The notes beneath the pieces were generated by a model that saw only the letters and a list, made by a program, of their open reading frames with translations, ran no database searches and was not told the origin of the DNA. The translations under genes were made by a program, and so were the position numbers. A stretch of DNA of 64,000 bases, taken from positions 62,001 through 126,000 of the forward strand of contig NZ_QOUX01000037.1 in NCBI RefSeq assembly GCF_004116265.1, read 5' to 3'. Origin of the DNA: Anaerobacillus alkaliphilus. Its GTDB lineage: Bacteria > Bacillota > Bacilli > Bacillales > Anaerobacillaceae. This document shows positions 1-7,843 of this stretch, in pieces (the first letter of the stretch is position 1; each line of letters begins with the position of its first letter).

Positions 1-1113
1 TCTGCAGCCCTTGTAACGATGACAACCATTACTTTTTCAACAATTATGGTTGTTCTGACTACCTACACATCACAGTTTTCACCAAGAATTTTGAAAGGAT
101 TCCTTACAAAGGCTTCAACAATGAGAGTGTTAGGAGTTTTTTTAGGAGGATTTATTTATTCAATCCTATCTCTATTATTTATGAGAAACTCGACCATAGA
201 TAATGACGTGATTTCAGCTACAGTAGGTGTACTAGTAGCGTTTATTTGTTTAGGGTTTTTTGCCTATTTTATTCATAATGTAGCAACGTCTATCCAAGTA
301 AGCAATTTAATTAATGAGCTTGCTCATGATACGTTAAAGACTGTTCAAAGAGAAAGTGATGCCCTTAAAGACTATAAAAATCGTACATATGATAAGGAAT
401 TTACTTCTCCAAAAGGTTATTCAAAGGTTCTAGAAGTTACCGGGAAAAAGTTTGGTTACATCCAATTAATTGATTATCCTAGCCTGTATAATTTGGCTCT
501 CAAAAAGGATTGTGTAATTGAGCTAAACCAGTACATCGGTCATTATGTAACGAAAGAAAGTAAATTAGTAACGATTTTTCATAATAGTGATGACATTGAG
601 TTAGTTATCGATGATTATATTACAATAGGGGATGAAAGAACGGCTGTTCAAGATGTAGAGTTCGGATTAATTAAAATGGTTGAAATTGCATTAAGAGCAA
701 TATCCCCAGGTATTAATGACCCAAACACAGCTATTGATTGCATTCGATTTTTAAGAACGCCCCTCACGGAGGCAGTTCGGAATAGGGCAGAATACATTGT
801 CTTTTATGATGAGAATGATAAATGTCGGCTAATCAAAAAACAGGAGAGTACCGAACAACTACTTTATACAACCTTCTACCAAATCAGTCATTATGGTAGG
901 CAGGATATCTCCATCTTGATAGCTATACTAGACACTCTGCTTCATGTTGGTAGGAATAGTGACCATAAGATTAAGATTGAGATGAAGAAATTTACAGAAT
1001 ACATTATTGGAAAATTTGACTATAGCCTTTTAGACGACTTAGATCTGAAAAAAGTAAAAAGTATGCAGGCAGCGATAGAGAAGGTTTTAGGAGGGAAGGC
1101 AGGAGAGGGGTGA
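1..1113 (+). CDS. DUF2254-family membrane protein, 5' truncated by window edge
   Basis: The reading frame is open from base 1, so the true start lies outside the window. The visible part begins inside a membrane segment (STIMVVLTTYTSQFSPR), followed by two more hydrophobic segments around residues 35-55 and 65-90 (counted from the Met at base 19), then a soluble region of about 270 residues. The conserved stretch AISPGINDPNTAIDCI is the hallmark I associate with DUF2254, a family of predicted inner membrane proteins of unknown function, usually a little over 400 residues. About one N-terminal membrane segment seems to be missing. It converges on the minus-strand hydrolase gene. No enzymatic role can be stated. 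Confidence 0.8.
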   Translation, partial: SAALVTMTTITFSTIMVVLTTYTSQFSPRILKGFLTKASTMRVLGVFLGGFIYSILSLLFMRNSTIDNDVISATVGVLVAFICLGFFAYFIHNVATSIQVSNLINELAHDTLKTVQRESDALKDYKNRTYDKEFTSPKGYSKVLEVTGKKFGYIQLIDYPSLYNLALKKDCVIELNQYIGHYVTKESKLVTIFHNSDDIELVIDDYITIGDERTAVQDVEFGLIKMVEIALRAISPGINDPNTAIDCIRFLRTPLTEAVRNRAEYIVFYDENDKCRLIKKQESTEQLLYTTFYQISHYGRQDISILIAILDTLLHVGRNSDHKIKIEMKKFTEYIIGKFDYSLLDDLDLKKVKSMQAAIEKVLGGKAGEG

Positions 1114-1157
1114 GTAAAAGTTTAATTCCACTTACTCTCTCTGCCTCAAAACCATAC

Positions 1158-1964
1158 CTATGAATTTTGGGTTTTTGAAATGAATTCTGCAATAGTCCTA
1201 TTAAACAGCACGGGTTCGTTTAAATTCATCAAATGAGCCGATTTTTCAAAACTAATCTTTTCACTACCCTTTATTTTTTCGCACAATTCACCGGCTGCAA
1301 GTCTATAATCTTCAAAATCTAGCTCACCACTTACAATGAGTGTTCGCACCTTAATATCATCTAGCTTCTTTTCTATATTTTCTAAGAATATTGGTTTGCT
1401 CTTAATTTTAGGTTTACTTAGATTAGACTCAATCATTTCACGATAAAGAATTCTATTTTCCGCGCTAGTTATTCCAGCCGGGCCTTGCCCTTGTAACCAC
1501 AATTGTTCTGATAAATTAACACAAGTATACATATCACCTGATTGATAAGCACTCCAAAAATCCCGCCGTGCATTTTGTAACGCTGGAGATTCATCACGAC
1601 TAAGTTTCATTGAACAAAGGACAAGGCTTTCTACGAATTCTGGATATACCAATGCAAATTCTAACGCAATGAGGGAGCCAAGAGATAGGCCAACAATATG
1701 AACTTTATCTATATTTAAGTACTCAAGCAAAGCTTTCAGATCATCAAAGTTTGAAAATGATTTTTCTGTTATTTCTGTATGACCAAACCCTCGTAAATCC
1801 AAACGAATGACTTTGTTTGTTTTTGAGAACTCATAAAATTGTTTATCCCATAGTTTTGAGTCTAGAAAAAGTCCGTGAATGAATAAAATCGCTTCTCCTT
1901 CTCCAGACAATTCATAATAAAGCTTACCGTCATTTACCTCAGCAAATTCTTTTGTAATGGTCAT
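1158..1964 (-). CDS. alpha/beta-fold hydrolase
   Basis: A 268-residue alpha/beta hydrolase. The oxyanion HG is at residues 30-31, the nucleophile elbow GLSLG puts Ser94 in place, and the likely acid and base are Asp216 (VSGELD) and His244 (SAHLMN), so the triad looks complete. The substrate cannot be read from sequence. I start it at the ATG at 1964 because GAGAGGGGT lies 7 bases upstream; a longer in-frame start at 1991 would overlap the end of the preceding gene. It sits 23 bases downstream of the HTH/F1-beta-like gene on the same strand, so the two are probably cotranscribed and the fusion protein may regulate or partner this enzyme. Confidence 0.85.
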   Translation of the reverse strand: MTITKEFAEVNDGKLYYELSGEGEAILFIHGLFLDSKLWDKQFYEFSKTNKVIRLDLRGFGHTEITEKSFSNFDDLKALLEYLNIDKVHIVGLSLGSLIALEFALVYPEFVESLVLCSMKLSRDESPALQNARRDFWSAYQSGDMYTCVNLSEQLWLQGQGPAGITSAENRILYREMIESNLSKPKIKSKPIFLENIEKKLDDIKVRTLIVSGELDFEDYRLAAGELCEKIKGSEKISFEKSAHLMNLNEPVLFNRTIAEFISKTQNS

Positions 1965-1987
1965 TTTATAAACCCCTCTCTCTATTA

Positions 1988-3037
1988 TCAATGTAAACTA
2001 CCGATGTATTTTAAGTTATCTACCAAAACGTCATCGTATGCGCCGTCTAGTATCCGGGTGATTGAGTCAAAAGTCTCTTGCATACTAATCCACTCTCCTT
2101 GCTTTTTCGTGATCGATTCAGCCACATAAAAAGGTTGTGTGAAGAATGCCTCAAGTCGTTGGCCTCGATGGTAGACATTTAAATCCGACTCTGTTAATTT
2201 TTCTATGCCCCATTCAAGTACAATAAATCGTAATTCACGATAACGTCGTAATAGTTTTCGAGCACGTTGTTGAATAGTGAAATGTGGTGAGTCAATATGT
2301 GCTCCTTCAATAATAGTTGAGGTTGATAGGGTTGGATCAATCGCAGGATACATTCTTCGTGAAACTAAATCCATATCAAAACGCAATATTGTTTCAAGTG
2401 GACCATATGGAGAATTTTCATCTACTGCGTTTCCGAGTGTGTCGACTAAGATAAAGGTAATTGGTAATGCTGTAACTTTTCTTAACTGATCACTGATATC
2501 AAAGAAGTCTCCAGAAAGCAGCATTTTACGGTCTAAACCAAGGATTATTTCTTGCTCAGCTTGTAAGCCTTTTAATTTACTTAATAATTCTTCTAAGCTC
2601 GATGTACAGAAATCTGAATGTTCTACGACATCATCTATACCTTGAGTTTCATCATTTCCCAACAAAAAGAGTGTTGTGTAATTTAGTTTTTTCATTCGGA
2701 AAAATAGTTCTCCCATTAATACGAGTTGCCCCATGCCAGGTCTAGCAACTAAGCCAACAGTGCCGCCACGAACAATTGGAGCAAAGAGGTCTACTACTTT
2801 AATGCCTGTTTCAATCATTTCAGTACCAGTTTCACGAATGATAAGCTCATCAAGTGTGCAATCTGCTATTGTCGCTAAAGCTACTAAAGTTTTTACCTCC
2901 GCCCGGCCGATAGGGATTTTTCCAGTACAAAGGTTTGAAACGGTAGCTGGACGTAAACCAGCTAATTTAGCAGCTACGGTTAGATTAGGAACAAGTCTTT
3001 TTAACAATGGAACATTTAACTTTAAGTCATCATTCAT
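1988..3037 (-). CDS. helix-turn-helix protein fused to a degenerate F1-ATPase beta-like domain
   Basis: A 349-residue protein with two parts. Residues about 10-66 look like a Cro/XRE-type helix-turn-helix (VAAKLAGLRPATVSNLCTGK). Residues about 74-349 follow the catalytic and C-terminal part of the F1-ATP synthase beta subunit: ETGIKVVDLFAP, then the P-loop position, then MYPAIDPTLSTS (beta: YPAVDPLDSTS), then a segment ending FFTQPFYVAE (beta: FLSQPFHVAE) and LDGAYDDV (beta: LNGKYDDL). Key catalytic residues are lost: the Walker A GxxGVGKT is ARPGMGQL at 98-105 (Lys to Gln at 104), and the GERTREG element with the catalytic Glu reads GNDETQG. The beta-barrel N-terminus of AtpD is absent. AAGGAGAAA precedes the ATG. 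I infer a DNA-binding pseudo-ATPase; its ligand is unknown. Confidence 0.8.
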   Translation of the reverse strand: MNDDLKLNVPLLKRLVPNLTVAAKLAGLRPATVSNLCTGKIPIGRAEVKTLVALATIADCTLDELIIRETGTEMIETGIKVVDLFAPIVRGGTVGLVARPGMGQLVLMGELFFRMKKLNYTTLFLLGNDETQGIDDVVEHSDFCTSSLEELLSKLKGLQAEQEIILGLDRKMLLSGDFFDISDQLRKVTALPITFILVDTLGNAVDENSPYGPLETILRFDMDLVSRRMYPAIDPTLSTSTIIEGAHIDSPHFTIQQRARKLLRRYRELRFIVLEWGIEKLTESDLNVYHRGQRLEAFFTQPFYVAESITKKQGEWISMQETFDSITRILDGAYDDVLVDNLKYIGSLH

Positions 3038-3110
3038 TCCATATTTCTCCTTTTTCTTTTTATAGTAATTAAAATTACGTTATAAAGCAATATTTTTTTC
3101 TTCGGAAAGC

Positions 3111-3146
3111 AAAAAAATCCTTCCAGCCATAAACTTGGTTGGAAGG
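3111..3146 (-). terminator. intrinsic terminator of the yfbR gene
   Basis: Arms CCTTCCA (3119-3125) and TGGAAGG (3140-3146) pair, and read on the minus strand the hairpin is followed by a run of seven T. It lies just after the stop of the minus-strand YfbR gene and upstream of the HTH/F1-beta-like gene, which therefore probably has its own promoter. Confidence 0.75.
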
Positions 3147-3155
3147 ACCTTCGAC

Positions 3156-3737
3156 TTACTCTGATATTTCATCTAACGTTTTCTCAAAGCTTGGAACAAA
3201 ATGGGTGAGAAAGTAATTTACTTCTGGCATATGTAATTCCAGAATTTTTTCTTCAATTTGGCTTTTTGCAACAACAAACTCTTTGTTTCCAGCTGATAAC
3301 TCTGATACACATTTTAAATAGGCATCTAACAAGTCGGCTGCTTTTATAAAGCTAGTTAACTCATGGTCATGCTTCTCACTAATTACTTGCCTATAAATGT
3401 TTTTTAGAGGGTCTGGAGCTTGTTGAACTAACCGTTCAGCAGCTAAATCTTCAATATCGCGAAAGTTCTTCAGGATATTTTTATTATGATGTTTTACTGG
3501 AGTAGGGATATCTCCTGTATAGACTTCTGTAACATCATGAAAAAGTGAGAGTGTGACAGCTTTTTCAGTATTTACTTCCTTATGAAATATCTCGTTTGCA
3601 ATCGAACAGAGACAATGAGTGATAAGAGATACATGAAAGGTATGTTCTGCAACATTTTCTTTCATAACATTTCTCATGAGACTCCATCTTTCGATATATC
3701 TTAACCGAAAGAGGTTTGCCATTAAATGACTTTCCAC
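3156..3737 (-). CDS. yfbR: 5'-deoxynucleotidase, HD-domain, YfbR type
   Basis: A 193-residue HD-superfamily phosphohydrolase that resembles Escherichia coli YfbR over nearly its full length, including the ERWSLMRNV, ENVAEH, GDIPTPVK and FVPSFEKTLDEIS stretches. Visible metal and catalytic residues are His32, His67-Asp68, Glu71 and Asp135. YfbR dephosphorylates deoxyribonucleoside 5'-monophosphates in the cytoplasm, so a role in dNMP turnover is expected. The start is a GTG at 3737 preceded by AGGAAG at 7-base spacing; an ATG five codons later lacks such a site. It is monocistronic, ended by the hairpin at 3111-3146. Confidence 0.88.
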   Translation of the reverse strand: MESHLMANLFRLRYIERWSLMRNVMKENVAEHTFHVSLITHCLCSIANEIFHKEVNTEKAVTLSLFHDVTEVYTGDIPTPVKHHNKNILKNFRDIEDLAAERLVQQAPDPLKNIYRQVISEKHDHELTSFIKAADLLDAYLKCVSELSAGNKEFVVAKSQIEEKILELHMPEVNYFLTHFVPSFEKTLDEISE

Positions 3738-4025
3738 GGTTTCACTTCCTTACAAAATTAAAATAAACACCTAAAATACTATACCACAGCCTTTCAACAA
3801 GCAAGTAATCAGAATGTTGATGTGAAAACGGAAGGAATAGACCAGATACGGGAGCAATAATACAGGATTTCTAGATAAATTAATCTCAGTCTTTCGTATC
3901 ACGAAATTTCGGGCAATATCGCTTTGTATCACTTTTCACAATCTCTCTTTTTTATGTTTTAATAAAATAACAAACGATATGTACAGAATTAACTGTACAG
4001 AAAAAATGAAAGGAAGTGTCATTGT
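3738..4025. other. divergent intergenic region, yfbR / BCCT transporter
   Basis: This 288-base gap separates divergent genes and must hold both promoters. It contains the palindrome TTTCGTATCACGAAA near 3892-3906 and the stronger inverted repeat at 3980-3999 listed separately. No open reading frame or RNA gene is evident. Confidence 0.5.
3980..3999. promoter_or_regulatory. 20-bp inverted repeat, candidate operator of the BCCT gene
   Basis: The arms TGTACAG and CTGTACA are perfectly complementary and flank an AATTAA spacer, so the whole 20 bp is symmetric. It ends 26 bases before the transporter start, just ahead of the ribosome binding site, which suits a repressor site. There is no following T-run, so it is not a terminator. 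The cognate regulator is not identifiable in the window. Confidence 0.5.
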
Positions 4026-5567
4026 ATGGATAATAGTGACAGGACAGTTTTTAAAATATCTGTCGCAATTGCGATCATGTTTGTAGGTATTGGAATTCTT
4101 ATTCCAAATCAATTAGGTGAAGCAATGGTAGTAGCCCAAAGCTTTATGCTTGAATCATTTGGTTGGTTTTATCAATTGGTTGCGACATTTTTTCTGGGCT
4201 TTGCTATCTTTATGATATTTAGTAAGTATGGAAAGATCAAATTAGGTAAGGAAGATTCGAAACCAGAATATAGTCGTCCCACATGGTTTGCGATGTTATT
4301 TTCCGCCGGAATGGGTATTGGTTTACTCTTTTATGGAGTGTCTGAGCCGATATCTCACTTTGTTTCGCCACCAATCGGAGAAGGAGGAACAGAACAATCT
4401 GCTATTGTAGGGATGCGTTATACTTGGCTTCACTGGGGATTGCATGCGTGGGCGATTTACGCAATGGTTGCATTAGCTTTAGCATATCAGAAGTTTAGAA
4501 AAGGTGCCCCAGGTTTAATGAGCGCAACGCTCTATCCGGTGCTTGGTGAAAAGGTGAAAGGTCCAATCGGTAAAACAGTTGATGTTATAGCCGTATTTGC
4601 CACATTATTTGGAGTTGCTGCCTCTTTGGGCTTAGGATCTCAACAAATAAATGCTGGCTTAGAATATCTAATCGGTATTCCAAATAACTTTATGGTACAA
4701 ATGATGATCATGGGTATCATTACAGTTCTTTTCATCATCTCAGCAAACACAGGAATATCCAAAGGAATTAAGTATTTAAGTAATGTAAACATGTCAATCG
4801 CAACGTTACTATTAGTTACAATGCTAATCCTTGGGCCAACATTATTTCTTCTTAACATGTTTACAACAAGTCTAGGAAGTTATATTCAAAATGTAGCATT
4901 AATGGGCTTACGTTTATCACCTTTTGATGGCAATGAAGCTGCCTTTACACAAGGGTGGACAGTATTTTATTGGGCATGGTGGATTTCTTGGACACCATTT
5001 GTCGGAATGTTTATTGCACGAGTTTCCAAGGGAAGAACAATCCGCGAGTTTACTGTAGCCGTCTTGCTCGTTCCTACATTAGTCTGTGGTCTTTGGTTTA
5101 CCGTTTTTGGAGGAACAGGAATGTATTTAGAGTTAATCCAAGGGTTAAATGTATCAGGCCAGGGACTAGAAACAGCACTTTTCTATGTCTATCAACACTT
5201 ACCACTAGGCGTTCTACTTTCGATTTTGACAGTAGCCTTAATTACAACCTTCTTTGTTACATCAGCTGACTCAGCTACTTTCGTATTAGGGATGTTAACA
5301 ACGGGCGGTAACTTAAATCCTAGTAATCGGGTAAAAATCACGTGGGGCATCATCCTTGTTGCATCAACTATCGTCTTGATGGCCTCAGGGGGCTTGGCAG
5401 GTTTACAAACTGCGATTATTGTTAGTGCTTTGCCGTTAACATTTATTGTTCTGGTCATGTGTTATGGGTTGGTAAAAGCACTTAATAAAGATTTGAAAGA
5501 GCAAAAGACGGATATTACAATGCATAAAGAGAAAAAGCTAGCGGCAAAATCTAAGCCCGCTAGTTAG
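4026..5567 (+). CDS. BCCT-family glycine betaine/choline/carnitine transporter
   Basis: A 513-residue integral membrane protein with the length and pattern of about 12 membrane segments typical of betaine/choline/carnitine transporters such as OpuD and BetL. Diagnostic stretches are GMGIGLLFYGVSEP near residue 95 and the aromatic segment YWAWWISWTPFVG near residues 314-326, which forms part of the substrate site in BetP. The Met in the GMGIG loop, rather than Gly, is a feature associated with sodium-coupled members. Expected role is sodium-driven uptake of a compatible solute for osmoprotection. AAAGGAAG precedes the ATG. It is monocistronic with its own terminator and a candidate operator just upstream. 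Confidence 0.9.
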   Translation: MDNSDRTVFKISVAIAIMFVGIGILIPNQLGEAMVVAQSFMLESFGWFYQLVATFFLGFAIFMIFSKYGKIKLGKEDSKPEYSRPTWFAMLFSAGMGIGLLFYGVSEPISHFVSPPIGEGGTEQSAIVGMRYTWLHWGLHAWAIYAMVALALAYQKFRKGAPGLMSATLYPVLGEKVKGPIGKTVDVIAVFATLFGVAASLGLGSQQINAGLEYLIGIPNNFMVQMMIMGIITVLFIISANTGISKGIKYLSNVNMSIATLLLVTMLILGPTLFLLNMFTTSLGSYIQNVALMGLRLSPFDGNEAAFTQGWTVFYWAWWISWTPFVGMFIARVSKGRTIREFTVAVLLVPTLVCGLWFTVFGGTGMYLELIQGLNVSGQGLETALFYVYQHLPLGVLLSILTVALITTFFVTSADSATFVLGMLTTGGNLNPSNRVKITWGIILVASTIVLMASGGLAGLQTAIIVSALPLTFIVLVMCYGLVKALNKDLKEQKTDITMHKEKKLAAKSKPAS

Positions 5568-5575
5568 AAAATAAT

Positions 5576-5620
5576 AAACCACCATTCTTTAAACAAAGAG
5601 TGGTGGTTTATTTATTTTTA
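5576..5620 (+). terminator. intrinsic terminator after the BCCT gene
   Basis: AAACCACCATTCTTT and AAAGAGTGGTGGTTT form a long stem with a four-base loop, followed by a T-rich tail, immediately after the transporter stop codon. Confidence 0.85.
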
Positions 5621-5630
5621 TAACACTACT

Positions 5631-5658
5631 TCAAAAACCCTTCGCTTAAGCGAAGGGT
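5631..5658 (-). terminator. terminator hairpin overlapping the copCD stop codon
   Basis: Bases 5637-5658 are a perfect 22-bp palindrome whose halves are ACCCTTCGCTT and AAGCGAAGGGT. Read on the minus strand it is followed by T5, giving a terminator. The palindrome contains the stop codon and last codons of the CopC-CopD gene, so the final Pro-Phe-Ala codons are part of the stem. Confidence 0.75.
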
Positions 5659-7010
5659 GGTGAGGTACTCGATAGAAATCCAGCAATGATAACAACTATG
5701 ATAATGAGAATTAATTCTATTCTTAAGCTCCAAAATAAGCGGCTAAGACTTTGTACATCGCCCTGTTTTAATTTCGGTAACCAGATGAAACGATGGTAGG
5801 CAGCAATGATTAGTATCGGAGTAAAAGCAAGTAGCTTCCAAAGTAACGTTATACCATAATTAGAGGTAAGAAGCTGATCCCAAGAATGTAAGTAACCAAC
5901 ACTTAGAATAAAACCAGAAGCGATAATAACTACAATTGACCAGAGAGCGATCTTTGAAAACTTCAAAAGCTTTTTATGAAAATCATTTAGTCTAGATAAC
6001 TGTTTTTTACCTAGCATAGAGTAAATAGTAAATCCTATAATACCTCCGAACCATATACTTGCTGCAGCTAAATGGAGGGTATGTGAAAGTATGTTCAAGA
6101 AACTTCCAGAAGCATGACCACTCCACGCAAAGCTAAAAAAGAGCCCAAGGAAAATAAGTGAGTTTAGAATAATTTGGCCTTTTTTTTGATAAAAACTAGC
6201 GAAAAATAAGACTAAGAATAAAATTGGTTTTACAATGCTCGCAAATCCAATGTTTGTTGTAGTTAGTATTACTAAAAATGTATCAACAATTGGTTGATTA
6301 CTAAGTTGTAAAGCTCGTATCAATACTTGAGTAAACCCTGTAAGTATAAAAATTAAACTTGCTACAATGAATAAAACTCTCTCAATAAACAGCATGTTTT
6401 GACTTTTTAGTAGGACAGCCCTAAAAAAGAACATACCTGCAATACTTATTAAAAGTAGTAATTCCAAGATACGTACATAAGTACCTGCATGGTATTCATT
6501 GTGTTTATCGTGGTCATTGTGATTATTTACTGAAGGAACTGCTGATTGTTGTTCATCGATCTCATCTTCACTTTCGTCAACTAAGTCGTCGCTAGGAACT
6601 GGCTCAATATTTTCTTCACTTGAGGGCGTTTCTATAATTTCAATTTCTTGTACGGGAGCATTCACAGTAAAATGAAACGATCCACTTGTCACGTGTGTAT
6701 CTTTGGCTAATATTTGCCAATCGACGATATAAACCCCATTCTCTAGATTCGGAGGACGTAATATAAGTTCTTGATTGTTGTCACTGACTTGTTCTGAAGC
6801 AATAGTTTTTCCTGCTTCGTCCTTAAGCGTTAGTTTACTTAAGCTTAAATTAATTGGTTCAGAAAACTGAGCAATAATTTCTTCAGGTGAGTAATCTAAC
6901 ACAGATTCATTTGTTGGATATGACTCTTTAAGATACGCGTGAGCATATACATACATAGGTAGTAAAAGTATTAATAAAAAAAGTGGTAAAACAACTATTT
7001 TCTTCAACAA
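5646..7010 (-). CDS. CopC-CopD fusion copper-uptake/resistance protein
   Basis: A 454-residue protein. Residues 1-23 form a signal peptide ending VYA, so the mature chain would begin at His24, the usual N-terminal copper ligand of CopC. Residues 24-117 are a CopC beta-sandwich with the conserved DTHVTSGSFHFTV strand. An acidic linker follows, ending in a His-rich stretch (NNHNDHDKHNEYH). From about residue 178 on there are repeated hydrophobic segments matching CopD. The layout resembles Bacillus subtilis YcnJ but the protein is shorter. The expected role is copper capture at the outer face and transfer across the membrane. No CsoR- or YcnK-type regulator is adjacent. Confidence 0.85.
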   Translation of the reverse strand: MLKKIVVLPLFLLILLLPMYVYAHAYLKESYPTNESVLDYSPEEIIAQFSEPINLSLSKLTLKDEAGKTIASEQVSDNNQELILRPPNLENGVYIVDWQILAKDTHVTSGSFHFTVNAPVQEIEIIETPSSEENIEPVPSDDLVDESEDEIDEQQSAVPSVNNHNDHDKHNEYHAGTYVRILELLLLISIAGMFFFRAVLLKSQNMLFIERVLFIVASLIFILTGFTQVLIRALQLSNQPIVDTFLVILTTTNIGFASIVKPILFLVLFFASFYQKKGQIILNSLIFLGLFFSFAWSGHASGSFLNILSHTLHLAAASIWFGGIIGFTIYSMLGKKQLSRLNDFHKKLLKFSKIALWSIVVIIASGFILSVGYLHSWDQLLTSNYGITLLWKLLAFTPILIIAAYHRFIWLPKLKQGDVQSLSRLFWSLRIELILIIIVVIIAGFLSSTSPPFA

Positions 7011-7449
7011 ATATTCACCTCTCTAAAGTACAGTCGCTAAGTGAAGCAACTTTTACATGTACTTATTATCATGTTTAGGATATTTAATATTCCTACCATA
7101 ACTATAGTAATAATTATAAAGGCTAACAATCACTCGAAAGAGCTATACACCGCAACAAAATATGGCGAAAACGTTACAATTTATTATCGTTGAAAATAAT
7201 GTGGAGATAAGTTTGTTTAAGAATAGAGAATAAGTTATATTGACAGAATTTTATAAATAGTATTAAATTTTATTATAAGTATCTACTACCAGAATAATAC
7301 ATAGGTGCTTTAAAAGGTAAAAGCGTTAATAGCTCGCGATTTGAAATCATCTAAAGAATGCTCTGTTCATATGGTTATTGAACATACTGTCAGTGTATAA
7401 AATAACAATATGAGTATGGTACAAAAACATTTGGAGGGAATGAGAGAAA
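7011..7449. other. 439-base divergent intergenic region, copCD / phhB
   Basis: Very AT-rich. The only recognisable element is TTGACA at 7240-7245 with TTAAAT 17 bases downstream (7263-7268), a possible plus-strand promoter far upstream of phhB. No convincing copper-regulator box, RNA structure or small gene was seen. Confidence 0.4.
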
Positions 7450-7740
7450 ATGAAAAGGCTTACAAATGAAGAGGTCACAAACCTACTATTAGAGAGAGAT
7501 GGCTGGAAACTAGTAGATGAGAAATGGATTGAGAAAAAATACACCTTTAAAGAATACTTAACTGGCATTGAATTTGTTCAGAAAGTAGCTCAACTGTCTG
7601 AGCAGGAAAACCATCATCCATTTATTGCAATTGATTATAAAATTGTTCGATTAAAGCTTTCATCTTGGGCAGCTAAAGGGTTGACGGACTTAGATTTTAG
7701 GTTAGCTAGTGAGTTTGATCATTTCTATGATTCTATTTGA
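7450..7740 (+). CDS. phhB: pterin-4a-carbinolamine dehydratase
   Basis: A 96-residue protein of the usual size for this family. The signature ENHHPF (His55-His56-Pro57) followed by GLTDLDF is the conserved active-site region. It dehydrates 4a-hydroxytetrahydrobiopterin so that the pterin cofactor of aromatic amino acid hydroxylases can be recycled. The hydroxylase gene follows 103 bases downstream on the same strand, which supports the assignment. A GGAGGG site precedes the ATG. Confidence 0.92.
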   Translation: MKRLTNEEVTNLLLERDGWKLVDEKWIEKKYTFKEYLTGIEFVQKVAQLSEQENHHPFIAIDYKIVRLKLSSWAAKGLTDLDFRLASEFDHFYDSI

Positions 7741-7843
7741 CTTTAAAAATTATTTTATGTAATCTTTAAAGAGTCAATTACTTCATTATATAAAAGCGTT
7801 AAAGTGATAAAGTTTTAAGAGATAAATAGAGGAGTGATTTTTG

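Noticed and set aside
1988-3037. A second ATP synthase beta subunit gene
   Set aside because: The P-loop Lys and catalytic Glu are lost, the N-terminal barrel is replaced by a helix-turn-helix and no other atp genes are present.
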